Below, piece by piece: positions 7,063 through 7,133 of a stretch of DNA of 7,133 bases. A program made the translations under genes and the position numbers. Every line of letters begins with the position of its first letter. Positions within the stretch are counted from its first letter, which is position 1. This DNA comes from Nitrospirota bacterium (GTDB lineage: Bacteria > Nitrospirota > Thermodesulfovibrionia > UBA6902), in NCBI GenBank assembly GCA_015491705.1, contig WFVK01000138.1, positions 1 to 7,133 on the forward strand, written 5' to 3'. Under the pieces are notes generated by a model. That model had not been told where the DNA came from. It made no database searches and saw only the letters and a program-made list of their open reading frames with translations.

Positions 7063-7133
7063 TCACCCCTTGGCAGGCGGCGGAAGTTCGGAGACCAGCC
7101 TCAGCGAGATGGTCAGCTCATCCAGTTGATAAT
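7063..7133 (-). CDS. tssC: 3' end of T6SS sheath large subunit TssC (VipB/EvpB family)
   Basis: Only the last 22 codons and the TGA stop are in the window; the gene enters from the right edge. The visible C-terminus is YQLDELTISLRLVSELPPP followed by Ala-Lys-Gly. The pattern YQL-x-x-L-T-x-SLRLVS-x-LP is characteristic of the very end of TssC, the large sheath subunit that with TssB forms the contractile sheath around the Hcp tube and is the ClpV target. The position directly upstream of hcp fits the usual tssB-tssC-hcp order, so tssB is predicted further right. The identification rests on a short segment plus context; the N-terminal ClpV-binding helix cannot be examined. Confidence 0.85.
   Translation of the reverse strand, partial: YQLDELTISLRLVSELPPPAKG

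Overview
This window is part of a type VI secretion system (T6SS) locus, read entirely on the minus strand. In transcription order (right to left) it holds: the last 22 codons of tssC (sheath), hcp (inner tube), tssE, tssF and tssG (baseplate wedge), clpV/tssH (sheath-recycling AAA+ ATPase), then a 267-bp non-coding gap and the first 37 codons of an unidentified gene that leaves the window at the left edge. All complete genes are intact, with no frameshifts or truncations.

The order tssC-hcp-tssE-tssF-tssG-clpV is a well-known core T6SS arrangement in Proteobacteria and relatives. Hcp hexamers stack into the tube inside the TssB/TssC sheath. TssE, TssF and TssG form the wedge that starts assembly. 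ClpV takes the contracted sheath apart for re-use. The membrane complex (TssJ, TssL, TssM), TssK, TssA, VgrG/PAAR spike and any effector or immunity genes are not here and should lie outside the window.

Spacing varies. hcp-tssE (13 bp) and tssF/tssG (37-bp overlap) are tight. tssC-hcp (123 bp, with two potential hairpins), tssE-tssF (82 bp, with a repeat) and tssG-clpV (57 bp) are looser. The most notable non-coding signal is a perfect 25-bp direct repeat at 288-312 and 5939-5963. Its two copies bracket the tssF-tssG-clpV block, and the second copy includes the tssE stop codon. The gap left of clpV also has a short near-perfect palindrome, a small tandem heptamer and a weak promoter candidate for the left-edge gene.

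The organism is a Gram-negative-type bacterium with fairly high GC by eye, strong AAGGAG-type ribosome binding sites and noticeable use of AGG and ATA codons. Together with the intergenic palindromes and degenerate repeats, this fits a Desulfobacterota (deltaproteobacterial) or Nitrospirota-like genome, but the assignment is a guess. I see a conventional T6SS core and no clear evidence of a new system. The repeats and the unidentified left-edge gene are the parts most worth following.
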